A stretch of 64,000 nt of DNA from Pseudomonas kilonensis (GTDB taxonomy: Bacteria > Pseudomonadota > Gammaproteobacteria > Pseudomonadales > Pseudomonadaceae), in NCBI RefSeq assembly GCF_001269885.1, contig NZ_LHVH01000017.1, positions 682,001-746,000 of the forward strand, read 5' to 3'. Below the pieces are notes generated by a model that saw only the letters and a program-made list of their open reading frames with translations, had not been told where the DNA came from and ran no database searches. Within the stretch, counting starts at the first letter, position 1. Each line of letters begins with the position of its first letter. This document shows positions 55,512 through 64,000 of the stretch, piece after piece. The position numbers and the translations under genes are program-made.

Positions 55512-58124
55512 ATGGGCAAATCGCTGGTCATTGTGGAATCCCCGGCTAAGGCCAAGACCATCAACAAGTATCTGGGCAACCAATACGTGGTGAAGTCGAG
55601 TATCGGCCATATCCGAGACCTGCCCACCAGCGGTTCGGCTAGCGCCAGCAAGGAGCCAGCCGCCAAGCGCGGCAAGGCTGCTGCCGGTGAAGCGCCGGCG
55701 CTGTCGCCGAAAGACAAGGCGCGCAAGCAGCTGGTCTCACGCATGGGGGTCGATCCGGAACACGGCTGGAAAGCCAAGTACGAGATCCTCCCGGGCAAGG
55801 AAAAGGTCATCGAAGAGCTGCGCCGGCTCGCCAAGGATGCCGACACCATCTATCTCGCGACGGACTTGGACCGCGAAGGGGAAGCCATTGCCTGGCACCT
55901 GCGCGAAGCCATTGGTGGGGATGACAGCCGCTACAAGCGCGTGGTGTTCAACGAAATTACCAAGAAGGCCATCCAGGAAGCCTTCTCCCAGCCGGGCGAG
56001 CTGGACATCGATCGGGTCAACGCCCAACAGGCGCGTCGCTTCCTCGACCGCGTGGTGGGCTACATGGTCTCGCCCCTGCTGTGGGCCAAGATCGCCCGCG
56101 GCCTGTCGGCCGGGCGTGTGCAGTCGGTCGCTGTGAAGCTGGTGGTGGAGCGCGAGCGGGAGATCCGTGCGTTCATTCCTGAGGAGTACTGGGAAGTCCA
56201 CGCCGACCTCGGCACCGCCAAGGGCGCCACCGTGCGCTTCGACGTGGCCCGGGAGAAGGGCGAGGCCTTCAAGCCGCTCAACGAAGCCCAGGCCATGGCC
56301 GCGCTGGAGAAGCTCAAGGCTTCCAGCTACAGCATCGTCAAGCGCGAAGACAAGCCGACCAGCAGCAAGCCGTCGGCGCCGTTCATCACCTCCACGTTGC
56401 AGCAGGCCGCGAGCAATCGCCTGGGCTTTGGCGTGAAGAAAACCATGATGATGGCCCAGCGTCTGTACGAAGCTGGCTACATCACCTATATGCGTACCGA
56501 CTCGACCAACCTTTCGGTCGATGCCGTGGCGATGGCGCGCACTTATATAGAAAGTGAGTTCGGCAAGAGGTACCTGCCAGAGACGCCGAACGTCTACAGC
56601 AGCAAGGAAGGCGCGCAGGAGGCGCACGAAGCGATTCGTCCGTCCGACGCCAATACCGAGCCAAGCAAGCTGTCGGGCATGGAGCGCGATGCCGAGCGTC
56701 TCTACGAGCTGATCTGGCGCCAGTTCCTGGCCTGCCAGATGCTGCCGGCGCAATACCTGTCGACCACGGTCAGCGTCGGTGCCGGCGACTTCGAGTTGCG
56801 CGCCAAGGGCCGCATCCTGAAGTTCGACGGCTACACCCGCGTCATGCCGCAGATCGCCAAGCCTGGGGACGATGACGTCCTGCCAGACATGGCCCAGGGC
56901 GACGTGATGAAGCTGATCAAGCTTGATCCGACCCAGCACTTCACCAAGCCACCGGCCCGTTACTCCGAAGCCAGTCTGGTCAAGGAAATGGAAAAGCGCG
57001 GCATCGGTCGTCCTTCGACCTACGCAGCCATCATCTCCACCATCCAGGACCGCGGCTATGTGGCGCTGCACAACCGTCGTTTCTATTCGGAAAAGATGGG
57101 TGACATCGTTACCGAGCGTTTGTCCGAGAGCTTCTCGAACCTGATGGACTACGGCTTCACCGCCGGTATGGAAGAGAATCTCGACGATGTGGCCCAGGGC
57201 GAGCGCGACTGGAAAAACGTCCTCGACGAGTTCTACGGCGACTTCAAGAAAAAGCTCGAAGTGGCCGAAAGCCCGGACAGCGGCATGCGCGCCAACCAGC
57301 CGGTCATGACCGACATTCCGTGCCTGACCTGCGGGCGTCCGATGCAAATCCGTACCGCCTCGACCGGCGTATTCCTCGGTTGCTCGGGCTACAGCCTGCC
57401 ACCCAAGGAGCGCTGCAAGGCGACGGTCAATCTGGTGCCGGGCGACGAAATCGCTGCGGACGACGAGGGTGAATCGGAATCCCTGGTGCTGCGCGGCAAG
57501 CATCGCTGCCCGATCTGCAGCACGGCGATGGATGCCTACCTGCTGGATGAAAAGCGCAAGCTGCACATCTGCGGCAACAACCCGGACTGTGCTGGCTACG
57601 AGATCGAAGAGGGCACTTATCGCATCAAGGGCTACGAAGGCCCGAGCCTGGAATGCGACAAGTGTGGCAGTGAGATGCAGCTCAAGACCGGCCGTTTCGG
57701 CAAGTTCTTCGGTTGCACCAACCCGACCTGCAAAAACACCCGCAAACTGCTCAAGAGCGGTGACGCGGCGCCGCCGAAGATGGACCCGGTGAAGATGCCT
57801 GAGCTCAAGTGCGAGAAGGTCAACGACACCTACATCCTGCGCGACGGTGCCTCCGGCCTGTTCCTGGCGGCCAGCCAGTTCCCGAAAAACCGCGAGACCC
57901 GTGCACCGTTGGTGATGGAAATCGTGCCGCACAAGGACGAGATCGATCCGAAGTACCATTTCCTCTGTGCAGCGCCGCAGAAGGATCCGGAAGGGCGCCC
58001 GGCGGTCATTCGCTACAGCCGCAAGACCAAGGAGCAATACGTGCAAACCGAAGTCGACGGCAAGCCGACTGGCTGGAAAGCGTACTACGACGGTGGTAAG
58101 TGGACGGTGCAAGACAAGAGCTGA
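55512..58124 (+). CDS. topA: DNA topoisomerase I (870 aa)
   Basis: The Toprim domain begins [20 protein letters not shown] and includes the acidic triad region [20 protein letters not shown]. The active tyrosine is in [19 protein letters not shown]. Three C-terminal zinc ribbons are recognisable: [21 protein letters not shown]...CGNNPDC and [10 protein letters not shown]...CTNPTC, followed by a Lys-rich end. It relaxes negative supercoils as a type IA enzyme. The insertion [20 protein letters not shown] near residue 40 is typical of pseudomonads. A strong terminator lies about 90 bp downstream. Confidence 0.97.
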   Translation: MGKSLVIVESPAKAKTINKYLGNQYVVKSSIGHIRDLPTSGSASASKEPAAKRGKAAAGEAPALSPKDKARKQLVSRMGVDPEHGWKAKYEILPGKEKVIEELRRLAKDADTIYLATDLDREGEAIAWHLREAIGGDDSRYKRVVFNEITKKAIQEAFSQPGELDIDRVNAQQARRFLDRVVGYMVSPLLWAKIARGLSAGRVQSVAVKLVVEREREIRAFIPEEYWEVHADLGTAKGATVRFDVAREKGEAFKPLNEAQAMAALEKLKASSYSIVKREDKPTSSKPSAPFITSTLQQAASNRLGFGVKKTMMMAQRLYEAGYITYMRTDSTNLSVDAVAMARTYIESEFGKRYLPETPNVYSSKEGAQEAHEAIRPSDANTEPSKLSGMERDAERLYELIWRQFLACQMLPAQYLSTTVSVGAGDFELRAKGRILKFDGYTRVMPQIAKPGDDDVLPDMAQGDVMKLIKLDPTQHFTKPPARYSEASLVKEMEKRGIGRPSTYAAIISTIQDRGYVALHNRRFYSEKMGDIVTERLSESFSNLMDYGFTAGMEENLDDVAQGERDWKNVLDEFYGDFKKKLEVAESPDSGMRANQPVMTDIPCLTCGRPMQIRTASTGVFLGCSGYSLPPKERCKATVNLVPGDEIAADDEGESESLVLRGKHRCPICSTAMDAYLLDEKRKLHICGNNPDCAGYEIEEGTYRIKGYEGPSLECDKCGSEMQLKTGRFGKFFGCTNPTCKNTRKLLKSGDAAPPKMDPVKMPELKCEKVNDTYILRDGASGLFLAASQFPKNRETRAPLVMEIVPHKDEIDPKYHFLCAAPQKDPEGRPAVIRYSRKTKEQYVQTEVDGKPTGWKAYYDGGKWTVQDKS

Positions 58125-58214
58125 TGGCAGCACTCACGTGTGACGAGGGGGCTTGCGCCCGCTGGACCGGTCCGACGTTTCGGGCGTAGCCGCCCCAATA
58201 AGTCTCAAGTGAAC

Positions 58215-58262
58215 AAAAGGCCGCATGACAACCCATAGGTTTTCATGCGGCCTTTTTGTTTT
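58215..58262 (+). terminator. Intrinsic terminator of topA
   Basis: AAAAGGCCGCATGA and TCATGCGGCCTTTTTG flank a 14-nt loop and end in TTTTTG-TTTTT. It also has an A-run on its left side, so it may work in both directions. Confidence 0.92.
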
Positions 58263-58340
58263 TGGCTTGCAGTGGCCTCGGTTGATCCATGACACTGTCG
58301 CACTTGCGTGACGCTTTCATTTCGTTGGGGAGATGCCGCC

Positions 58341-58865
58341 ATGGCCCACGAACTCTATACCCGCACCAATCAGAAAATCTATTTCGCCGGTCTGTCGCTC
58401 GAAGCGCTCACCAGGGCCGAGGATGGGCGTGCGATGAATTCCCCGGCGTTGCTCCAGGCAGGACGCGAATCCGCGCTGTTTCACCTGTACGGTGCATTGT
58501 TGGGGTTGTGCCATGAAATCGCCGGTTTCTATCGCCTGCCACAAGCGAATGCACCGCGGGCCGAGCTGTTGTTGACCCGCGAAGCGTTGGAAACCATTGC
58601 TATTCCGGAATTGGCCGAAATGGTCGAACTGGCGCACAACCCGGAAACCTGGCTGGCGAAGCTATTGGCGGCCCATGCGGCGCTGTTCGAGCCGCCACGA
58701 GCCCCGCGCAAGCCCAAGGGGGACGTGACCCAGCCGTTGATCGTGGCGGTCAATCTGGACGAACAAGAACCCGAGCAGGAGTTGAGCCGGGAGGAGCTGG
58801 AGAGCTGGCGTCAGAACCTCAAGAGCCTGGCGATACGCTTTCGTGAAGGGTTGAACGAGTGCTGA
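58341..58865 (+). CDS. Conserved Pseudomonas protein, DUF6586-like (174 aa)
   Basis: GGGGAGATG precedes MAHELYTRTNQKIYFAGLSL. The chain is largely helical (ALFHLYGALLGLCHEIAGFY; EMVELAHNPETWLAKLLAAH), with an acidic Pro-rich linker (APRKPKGDVTQ) and a C-terminal helix. I connect it, from memory, with the DUF6586 family found beside topA. No catalytic residues, signal peptide or membrane helix are evident. Function is unknown. Confidence 0.75.
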   Translation: MAHELYTRTNQKIYFAGLSLEALTRAEDGRAMNSPALLQAGRESALFHLYGALLGLCHEIAGFYRLPQANAPRAELLLTREALETIAIPELAEMVELAHNPETWLAKLLAAHAALFEPPRAPRKPKGDVTQPLIVAVNLDEQEPEQELSREELESWRQNLKSLAIRFREGLNEC

Positions 58866-58937
58866 GTTCGCCCCCGGCCCGTTACGTTCGTTGATAACAC
58901 TTGGTCAAGATCCCGAGCGGAGCCTGGCCGATGACTA

Positions 58938-58943
58938 TATAAT
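58938..58943 (+). promoter_or_regulatory. -10 box upstream of the 77-aa gene
   Basis: TATAAT, 29 bp before the ATG of the following gene. No strong -35 is visible at 16-18 bp upstream. Confidence 0.45.
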
Positions 58944-58971
58944 CCTCGCCTTTCGTGGAGAACAGACTTTT

Positions 58972-59205
58972 ATGCCTACGTCCTTTCTAGAAATTGTCGA
59001 ACTTCCTGATGGCCGCATCGAGCTGCGCAGGGCTGAGGACGAGGGTTCTCTGGTTACCCTGAACTTCTCCGAAGATGCCAAGGTATTCCTTCAGGGCCAA
59101 CACGTCGAAGTCGCCAAGGCGATGCTGAGCGTGGGCGTCCAGATGGCAGGTCGCCTGGTTGAAGGCGAATTCAACAAGGAAGAGGGGCCGCGGGTTCTTC
59201 ATTGA
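58972..59205 (+). CDS. Small conserved protein (77 aa)
   Basis: The start MPTSFLEIVELPDGRIELRR has GGAG 11 bases upstream, and the earlier in-frame ATG at 58891 lies before the predicted promoter. It is a compact acidic protein with alternating strands (GSLVTLNFSEDAKVFLQGQH) and a helix (VEVAKAMLSVGVQMAGRLV). It lies between the DUF6586-like gene and sulA, where Pseudomonas genomes usually have a small conserved gene. No function is known to me. Confidence 0.75.
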   Translation: MPTSFLEIVELPDGRIELRRAEDEGSLVTLNFSEDAKVFLQGQHVEVAKAMLSVGVQMAGRLVEGEFNKEEGPRVLH

Positions 59206-59276
59206 TCCCGTCTGTCGGCTTTTTTGGATAGTGTGGCTGGTCGGCTTCTCTGCCTTGGAGAAGCCCCGCGTTTGTC

Positions 59277-59750
59277 TTAGCCCAATCGAATATTCAGACT
59301 TTGTGCGTCCCCGGTACGGGCGGCGCTGATCAACTGTTGCCGTGCGGTTGCGGTTAGCGGATTGAGCCAGCTGACCACGGTGTGGCTGCGGCCCAGGCGC
59401 AAGGCTTCGCAGGTTAACTGCTGGGCGCTTTGGGTCCCGCGCGGTTGCAACAACAGGATGCGTTCGCGGTTCAGGCCGGCATCCCGCAGCCAGGCCTGGG
59501 TGACGCTGGCCGGTGGCGCGATCAGCGTCAGCCAGCGAGCATCCTGGTCCTGGCTGAGTTCTCGCAGAATCGGCGCCAGCAGGTTCAGGCAGTTTCCGGC
59601 CGCACCACGTAACGACAGTTCGCTGAAAGCCTCGGGCTCGACGCCCCAGGGCGACTCGATGACCTCTTTCAGGACTGGAACCAGCGGTTGGGCCATGAAT
59701 GCCTCGAACAGCGGAAGTTGTGTGTGTTGTGGTGTGTGAGGGAACTGCAT
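59277..59750 (-). CDS. sulA: SOS cell-division inhibitor SulA-like protein (157 aa)
   Basis: AAAGGAGG precedes MQFPHTPQHTQLPLFEAFMA. The core LNLLAPILRELSQDQDARWL, then TLIAPPASVTQAWLRDAGLN, resembles the RecA-like fold of SulA and the ImuA/SulA family. The C-terminus (GRSHTVVSWLNPLTATARQQ) continues this fold. SulA blocks FtsZ assembly during DNA damage. It begins 11 bp after lexA on the same strand, so both are expressed from the LexA-controlled promoter. Pseudomonas commonly has this lexA-sulA pair. Confidence 0.9.
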   Translation of the reverse strand: MQFPHTPQHTQLPLFEAFMAQPLVPVLKEVIESPWGVEPEAFSELSLRGAAGNCLNLLAPILRELSQDQDARWLTLIAPPASVTQAWLRDAGLNRERILLLQPRGTQSAQQLTCEALRLGRSHTVVSWLNPLTATARQQLISAARTGDAQSLNIRLG

Positions 59751-59760
59751 AAAGCCTCCT

Positions 59761-60369
59761 TTAGCGGCGAATGACGCCGACACTCAAGCCTTCGATGACC
59801 AGGTCCTGATCTTTCAGGTTCACTTCGATGGGCGCGAACTCGGGGTTCTCGGCGATGAGCCAGACCTTGCTGCCGTCGCGCTTGAAGCGCTTGACGGTCA
59901 CCTCGTCGCCGATTCGCGCCACCACGATCTGGCCATTGCGGGCTTCGCGGGTAGTGTGGACGGCCAGGAGATCACCGTCGAAGATGCCGATGTCCTTCAT
60001 GCTCATGCCGTGTACACGAAGCAGGTAGTCGGCCCGAGGATGGAAGAACGAAGGATTGATGTTGCAGGACTCCTCGACATGCTGCTGGGCGAGGATCGGT
60101 GCGCCTGCCGCGACCCGGCCGATGATCGGCAGGGTGGTTTCGTCGGCCTTGGCTTCGAAGCCGGGGATGCGAATGCCACGGGATGCGCCCGGGGTCATTT
60201 CGATCGCACCCTTGCGCGCCAGCGCCTTGAGGTGTTCTTCAGCCGCGTTGGGCGACTTGAACCCTAGTTCCTGGGCGATTTCCGCACGGGTTGGCGGGTA
60301 GCCGTTGTCTTCGAGGCAGCGTTTGATGAAGGCCAGAATCTCTGCTTGGCGTGGCGTCAGCTTTAGCAT
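59761..60369 (-). CDS. lexA: LexA repressor (202 aa)
   Basis: The winged HTH covers residues 1-70 ([20 protein letters not shown], then [18 protein letters not shown]). Self-cleavage occurs between Ala 88 and Gly 89 (RVAAGAPIL), with catalytic Ser 123 (HGMSMKD) and Lys 160 (VTVKRF). Activated RecA triggers cleavage and induces the SOS regulon. Two CTG-N10-CAG boxes lie in its own promoter, so it is autoregulated. The order lexA-sulA is a tight operon. Confidence 0.98.
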   Translation of the reverse strand: MLKLTPRQAEILAFIKRCLEDNGYPPTRAEIAQELGFKSPNAAEEHLKALARKGAIEMTPGASRGIRIPGFEAKADETTLPIIGRVAAGAPILAQQHVEESCNINPSFFHPRADYLLRVHGMSMKDIGIFDGDLLAVHTTREARNGQIVVARIGDEVTVKRFKRDGSKVWLIAENPEFAPIEVNLKDQDLVIEGLSVGVIRR

Positions 60370-60379
60370 ATTGATCGCT

Positions 60380-60414
60380 CTGTCTTTTTATACAGTGACT
60401 GGGATTATATACAG
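60380..60414. promoter_or_regulatory. Two tandem LexA (SOS) boxes in the lexA promoter
   Basis: CTGTCTTTTTATACAG (60380-60395) and CTGGGATTATATACAG (60399-60414) both fit CTG-N10-CAG. The minus-strand -10 TATAAT (60404-60409) lies inside the second, with TTGCCA (60426-60431) as -35 at 16 bp. Confidence 0.92.
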
Positions 60415-60551
60415 TGAACGCCGCTTGGCAATCCTCCTTTTTCCACAGGCCGCTGGACGGTCGGTCGGGTTGTTGGATGCGACATGGCTACTACCCGTGA
60501 AAAGGTGTGGTTAAATACGTGACCGGGCATTCGCAAAACGCCCCGGCAGGC

Positions 60552-60595
60552 TTGACAACCCCTAGGCTGAAACGTATGTTTCAAACAAGTGTTTG
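60552..60595 (+). promoter_or_regulatory. psrA promoter with two overlapping PsrA-type boxes
   Basis: TTGACA (60552-60557), a 17-bp spacer, then TATGTT (60575-60580). Over and after the -10 are GAAACGTATGTTTC (60569-60582) and CAAACAAGTGTTTG (60582-60595), both of the (G/C)AAAC-N4-GTTT(G/C) form. This indicates autorepression. Confidence 0.88.
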
Positions 60596-60610
60596 TCAGG
60601 CGGAGTAACC

Positions 60611-61318
60611 ATGGCCCAGTCGGAAACCGTTGAACGCATTCTCGATGCTGCCGAGCAGTTGTTCGCGGAAAAAGGTTTCGCTGAAACCTCGTTGCGTCTG
60701 ATCACCAGCAAGGCCGGGGTGAACCTGGCGGCGGTGAACTATCATTTCGGCTCGAAAAAGGCCCTGATCCAGGCGGTATTCTCGCGGTTCCTCGGGCCTT
60801 TCTGCCTCAGCCTCGATCGCGAGCTGGAGCGCCGGCAGGCCAAGCCTGACGTCAAGCCGACCCTGGAAGAGCTGCTGGAAATCCTGGTCGAGCAAGCCCT
60901 TGTCGTGCAACCGCGCAGCGGTAACGACCTTTCCATTTTCATGCGCCTGTTGGGCCTTGCCTTCAGCCAGAGCCAGGGCCACCTGCGACGTTACCTGGAA
61001 GACATGTACGGCAAGGTTTTCCGGCGCTACATGTTGCTGGTCAACGAGGCCGCACCGCGCATTCCGCCCATCGAGTTGTTCTGGCGGGTGCACTTCATGC
61101 TCGGCGCCGCCGCGTTCAGCATGTCCGGTATCAAGGCGTTGCGCGCCATCGCTGAAACCGACTTTGGCGTGAACACCTCGATCGAACAGGTCATGCGCCT
61201 GATGGTGCCGTTCCTGGCAGCCGGCATGCGTGCCGAAAGTGGTGTCACCGATGAAGCCATGGCGGCCGCGCAATTGCGCCCGCGCAGTAAATCGACGCCG
61301 GCGCTGGCCAAGGCGTAA
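60611..61318 (+). CDS. psrA: TetR-family regulator PsrA (235 aa)
   Basis: GGAG precedes MAQSETVERILDAAEQLFAE. The TetR HTH is RLITSKAGVNLAAVNYHFGS. The C-terminal ligand-binding part (ERRQAKPDVKPTLEELLEIL and on) is the PsrA type. PsrA senses long-chain fatty acids, represses fatty-acid oxidation genes such as fadBA and activates rpoS in Pseudomonas. The two boxes in its promoter match its known site. It diverges from lexA, as usual in this genus. The identity rests on sequence, operator and context together. Confidence 0.93.
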   Translation: MAQSETVERILDAAEQLFAEKGFAETSLRLITSKAGVNLAAVNYHFGSKKALIQAVFSRFLGPFCLSLDRELERRQAKPDVKPTLEELLEILVEQALVVQPRSGNDLSIFMRLLGLAFSQSQGHLRRYLEDMYGKVFRRYMLLVNEAAPRIPPIELFWRVHFMLGAAAFSMSGIKALRAIAETDFGVNTSIEQVMRLMVPFLAAGMRAESGVTDEAMAAAQLRPRSKSTPALAKA

Positions 61319-61489
61319 GCGCACGGGTGGGCGCGGCTGCCGACATCCGCTAAGCTAGCCGCCCATGCCGACTCTCGTTTCGAACCCGTTCCATCTTTCA
61401 TTGCATGACCGCGACCTGCCGGGCCTTGGGCCCAGCGGTGTGGTCGTGTCTGTGTTGCCGCGCGGGTTCATCGTTATTAAGGAAATGCT

Positions 61490-62500
61490 ATGACTGCTGG
61501 CCTGCAAGGCTCGTTGATGGTGGACGTCGCCGGTACCTGGCTGACGGCCGAAGATCGCCACCTGTTGCGCCAGCCCGAGGTAGGCGGCCTGATCATCTTT
61601 GCCCGCAACATCGAGCATCCACGTCAGGTGCGCGAGTTGAGCGCGTCGATCCGCGCCATCCGCCCCGACCTTTTATTGGCGGTGGATCAGGAAGGTGGTC
61701 GTGTCCAGCGGCTGCGCCAGGGTTTTGTGCGGTTGCCGGCGATGCGGGCGATCGCCGACAACCCGAACGCCGAATACCTGGCCGAGCAGTGCGGCTGGAT
61801 CATGGCCACTGAAGTGCTGGCGGTCGGTCTCGACTTGAGCTTTGCCCCGGTGCTGGACCTTGATTACCAGCGCAGCGCCGTCGTCGGCAGTCGCTCCTTC
61901 GAAGGTGACCCCGAGCGCGCTGCGTTGTTGGCCGGTGCCTTCATCCGCGGCATGAGCGCCGCCGGGATGGCCGCCACTGGCAAGCATTTCCCGGGGCATG
62001 GCTGGGCCGAGGCCGATTCCCATGTGGCGATTCCGAACGATGAGCGTAGCCTGGAGCAGATTCGCGCCAACGACCTGGTACCGTTTGCCAGGCTGAGCAA
62101 GCAACTGGCCGCCGTCATGCCGGCCCATGTCATCTACCCGCAGGTCGACGCCAACCCAGCCGGGTTTTCCCGCCGCTGGCTGCAGGACATCCTGCGTGGC
62201 GAGTTGCAATTTGATGGCGTGATCTTCAGTGATGATCTGTCGATGGCCGGCGCTCATGTGGTCGGTGATGCCGCCAGTCGTATCGAGGCTGCTTTGACGG
62301 CGGGTTGCGACATGGGCCTGGTGTGCAACGACCGTGCTGCCGCGGAGTTGGCCTTGAGCGCGGCCCAGCGCCTGAAGGTCAAGCCTTCGGCGCGGATCGC
62401 CCGCATGCGCGGCCAGGCCTACGCCTCCACTGAATACCGTCAGGACCCTCGCTGGCTGGCGGCGCTCGGCGCGCTGAGGGCTGCCCAGCTGGTTGATTAG
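61490..62500 (+). CDS. nagZ: Beta-N-acetylglucosaminidase NagZ (336 aa)
   Basis: AAGGAAATG precedes MTAGLQGSLMVDVAGTWLTA. The GH3 active-site loop is TGKHFPGHGWAEADSH (with the His/Asp dyad) and the nucleophilic Asp lies in DGVIFSDDLSMAGAHVVG. NagZ removes GlcNAc from anhydromuropeptides in the cytosol during cell-wall recycling, the step that produces AmpC-inducing ligands. It follows psrA after about 170 bp without a clear terminator between. Length and motifs match the family. Confidence 0.96.
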   Translation: MTAGLQGSLMVDVAGTWLTAEDRHLLRQPEVGGLIIFARNIEHPRQVRELSASIRAIRPDLLLAVDQEGGRVQRLRQGFVRLPAMRAIADNPNAEYLAEQCGWIMATEVLAVGLDLSFAPVLDLDYQRSAVVGSRSFEGDPERAALLAGAFIRGMSAAGMAATGKHFPGHGWAEADSHVAIPNDERSLEQIRANDLVPFARLSKQLAAVMPAHVIYPQVDANPAGFSRRWLQDILRGELQFDGVIFSDDLSMAGAHVVGDAASRIEAALTAGCDMGLVCNDRAAAELALSAAQRLKVKPSARIARMRGQAYASTEYRQDPRWLAALGALRAAQLVD

Positions 62501-62517
62501 CGTCTTTTGAAAATAAG

Positions 62518-62577
62518 GTGGGAGCAACATCTGCGCGACCTGAACCAGCGCCATCGCGAGCAAGCTCAGCTCCCACA
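62518..62577. repeat. REP pair, short spacer
   Basis: GTGGGAGCAACATCTGCGCG and TCGCGAGCAAGCTCAGCTCC, a degraded inverted pair between nagZ and the convergent helicase gene. Confidence 0.65.
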
Positions 62578-62591
62578 GGAAACGGTGTGAA

Positions 62592-64000
62592 TCAGCGCTT
62601 CTCGAGTTTGTCCGGCAGCGGCGCGAACAATGCTTCGATATCGTCGCTTTGCAGTTTCCAATCCCCGGCCACGCGTCCGTCCAGTACGCCGGCCGCGAGG
62701 TCGGATTTTTCCTTTTGCAGTAGCTGGATCTTCTCTTCCACCGTGCCTCGGGCAATCAGCTTGTAGACGAACACCGGTTTTTCCTGGCCGATGCGGTAGG
62801 CGCGGTCGGTCGCCTGGTTTTCGGTGGCCGGGTTCCACCACGGGTCGTAGTGAATCACTGTGTCGGCCTCGGTCAGGTTCAGGCCTACACCGCCAGCCTT
62901 CAGGCTGATCAGGAAGATCTGACGCTTGCCGCTCTGGAATTCCTTGACGGGCGTGCGTCGGTCGCGGGTCTGGCCGGTCAGGAGGGCGTAATCGACGCCG
63001 CGTTTCTTCAGCTCATCTTCAATCAGCGCCAGCATGGACGTGAATTGGGAAAACAACAGCACCCGGCGACCTTCTTCAAACAGCTCTTCGAGCATTTCCA
63101 TCAAGCTGTCGAGTTTGCCCGAGGTGCTGCCTCGGGCGGGCAGGGTGGCGTCGTTGATCAGGCGCAGGTCGCAACACACCTGGCGCAGCTTGAGCAGCGC
63201 TTCGAGAATGATGATCTGGCTGCGGGCCACGCCTTTGCGGGTGATCTCGTCGCGGACCTTCTTGTCCATCGCCAGGCGCATGGTCTCGTAGACGTCCCGC
63301 TGGGCGTCGCTGAGTTCGACCCAATGGATGATCTCGGTCTTGGGCGGCAACTCCGTCGCCACTTGCTCCTTGGTCCTGCGCAGCAGGAAAGGTTTTATCC
63401 GACCGTTGAGGTGTTGCAGTCGTACATCGCTGCCGCGCTTTTCGATCGGTACACGGTAATCGCGGTTGAAACTCTTGACGTCCCCGAGCCAGCCCGGCAG
63501 CAGGAAGTGAAACAGCGACCACAATTCGCCCAGGTGATTTTCCAGGGGCGTGCCGGACAGGCACAGCCGCTGGCGGGCGTTGAGCTCCCGGGCGGCCTGG
63601 GCGGCTTTGCTGGTGGGGTTCTTGATGTACTGGGCTTCGTCGAGAATCAGCACGTGCAACGGCTGCGCGGCGAGGCGCTCGACATCCTTGGGCAGCAGGG
63701 CATAGGTGGTGAGGACCAGGTCGTAATCGGCCAGTCGGTCGAAATGCTTTTTGCGCCCGGCGCCGTAAAGCGCCAATACCTTGAGCTGCGGCGTGAAGTG
63801 AGCGGCCTCGTCGAGCCAGTTGGGGATCAGGCTGGTCGGCATGACCACCATGCACGGTCGGTCCAGGCGTCCGGCGTGTTTTTCGCTGAGAATGTGCGCC
63901 AGGGTCTGTAGGGTTTTGCCCAGGCCCATGTCGTCCGCGAGAATGCCGCCGACTTCCAATTGCCTGAGCGATTGCATCCAGCTCAAGCCTTCGAGTTGAT
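62592..64000 (-). CDS. SNF2/Swi2-type DEAD-like helicase, 5' part beyond the window
   Basis: About 469 residues of the C-terminal part are visible; the start lies past base 64000. Motif I is [16 protein letters not shown], motif II the DEAQ box ([12 protein letters not shown]), then [20 protein letters not shown] (III), [20 protein letters not shown] (IV), [20 protein letters not shown] (V) and [20 protein letters not shown] (VI). The family uses ATP to move along or remodel DNA-protein complexes. The missing N-terminus probably holds a SWIM zinc finger or DUF domain as in related Pseudomonas proteins; this is an inference. Confidence 0.93.
   Translation of the reverse strand, partial: QLEGLSWMQSLRQLEVGGILADDMGLGKTLQTLAHILSEKHAGRLDRPCMVVMPTSLIPNWLDEAAHFTPQLKVLALYGAGRKKHFDRLADYDLVLTTYALLPKDVERLAAQPLHVLILDEAQYIKNPTSKAAQAARELNARQRLCLSGTPLENHLGELWSLFHFLLPGWLGDVKSFNRDYRVPIEKRGSDVRLQHLNGRIKPFLLRRTKEQVATELPPKTEIIHWVELSDAQRDVYETMRLAMDKKVRDEITRKGVARSQIIILEALLKLRQVCCDLRLINDATLPARGSTSGKLDSLMEMLEELFEEGRRVLLFSQFTSMLALIEDELKKRGVDYALLTGQTRDRRTPVKEFQSGKRQIFLISLKAGGVGLNLTEADTVIHYDPWWNPATENQATDRAYRIGQEKPVFVYKLIARGTVEEKIQLLQKEKSDLAAGVLDGRVAGDWKLQSDDIEALFAPLPDKLEKR

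Overview
The window is a piece of a Pseudomonas chromosome, most likely from the P. fluorescens group. The backbone is GC-rich. Runs such as dnaX-ybaB-(oxidoreductase)-recR, anr-hemN, ccoSIHG plus two ccoNOQP operons, and psrA/lexA-sulA next to topA and fadBA are typical of the genus. The gaps between genes carry many copies of the GTGGGAGC...GCTCGCGA REP palindromes common in this group.

Region 1 (1 to about 6.94 kb) is accessory DNA and is visibly AT-richer. It holds the N-terminus of a serine recombinase preceded by three adjoining dyads, small orphan genes, an Xre regulator, and a two-TM/zinc-ribbon protein split by a T7 run. A 515-bp stretch full of small hairpins follows. Next comes a leftward cassette of seven tightly spaced small genes with no confident homology, including a zinc finger joined to a ribbon-helix-helix (RHH) and a 51-aa RHH-like protein. 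A tyrosine integrase completes the region. It lies directly beside ffs (4.5S SRP RNA), so ffs or its promoter is the probable insertion site. This is the part most likely to hold undescribed biology.

Region 2 (7-15 kb) holds an Xre regulator, a PAS-GGDEF-EAL protein whose EAL domain has lost metal ligands, a periplasmic solute-binding protein, then dnaX, ybaB, an MDR oxidoreductase and recR.

Region 3 (15-35 kb) is a microaerobic respiration block: apt, anr (oxygen-sensing regulator), hemN, the cbb3 oxidase assembly genes ccoG, ccoH, ccoI, ccoS with a TauE/SafE-like protein, and two complete ccoNOQP operons. ANR boxes stand before hemN and, inside the divergent hydrolase gene, before ccoN2; weaker matches lie before ccoG and ccoN1. 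A Phd/VapC toxin-antitoxin pair sits between the assembly and oxidase genes. An Aer-type energy-taxis receptor follows.

Region 4 (35-51 kb) is housekeeping: a CPBP protease, acnA, rlmM, tusA, a MATE exporter, pdxB, an ABC half-transporter, slt, uup and a universal stress protein. rlmM and pdxB both end inside REP sequence.

Region 5 (51-64 kb) links fatty-acid oxidation and SOS: fadBA, a DUF1653 gene, topA, two conserved genes, lexA-sulA with two LexA boxes, psrA with two PsrA-type boxes in its own promoter, nagZ, and a SNF2-type helicase cut by the right edge. No CRISPR array, rRNA or tRNA was seen.
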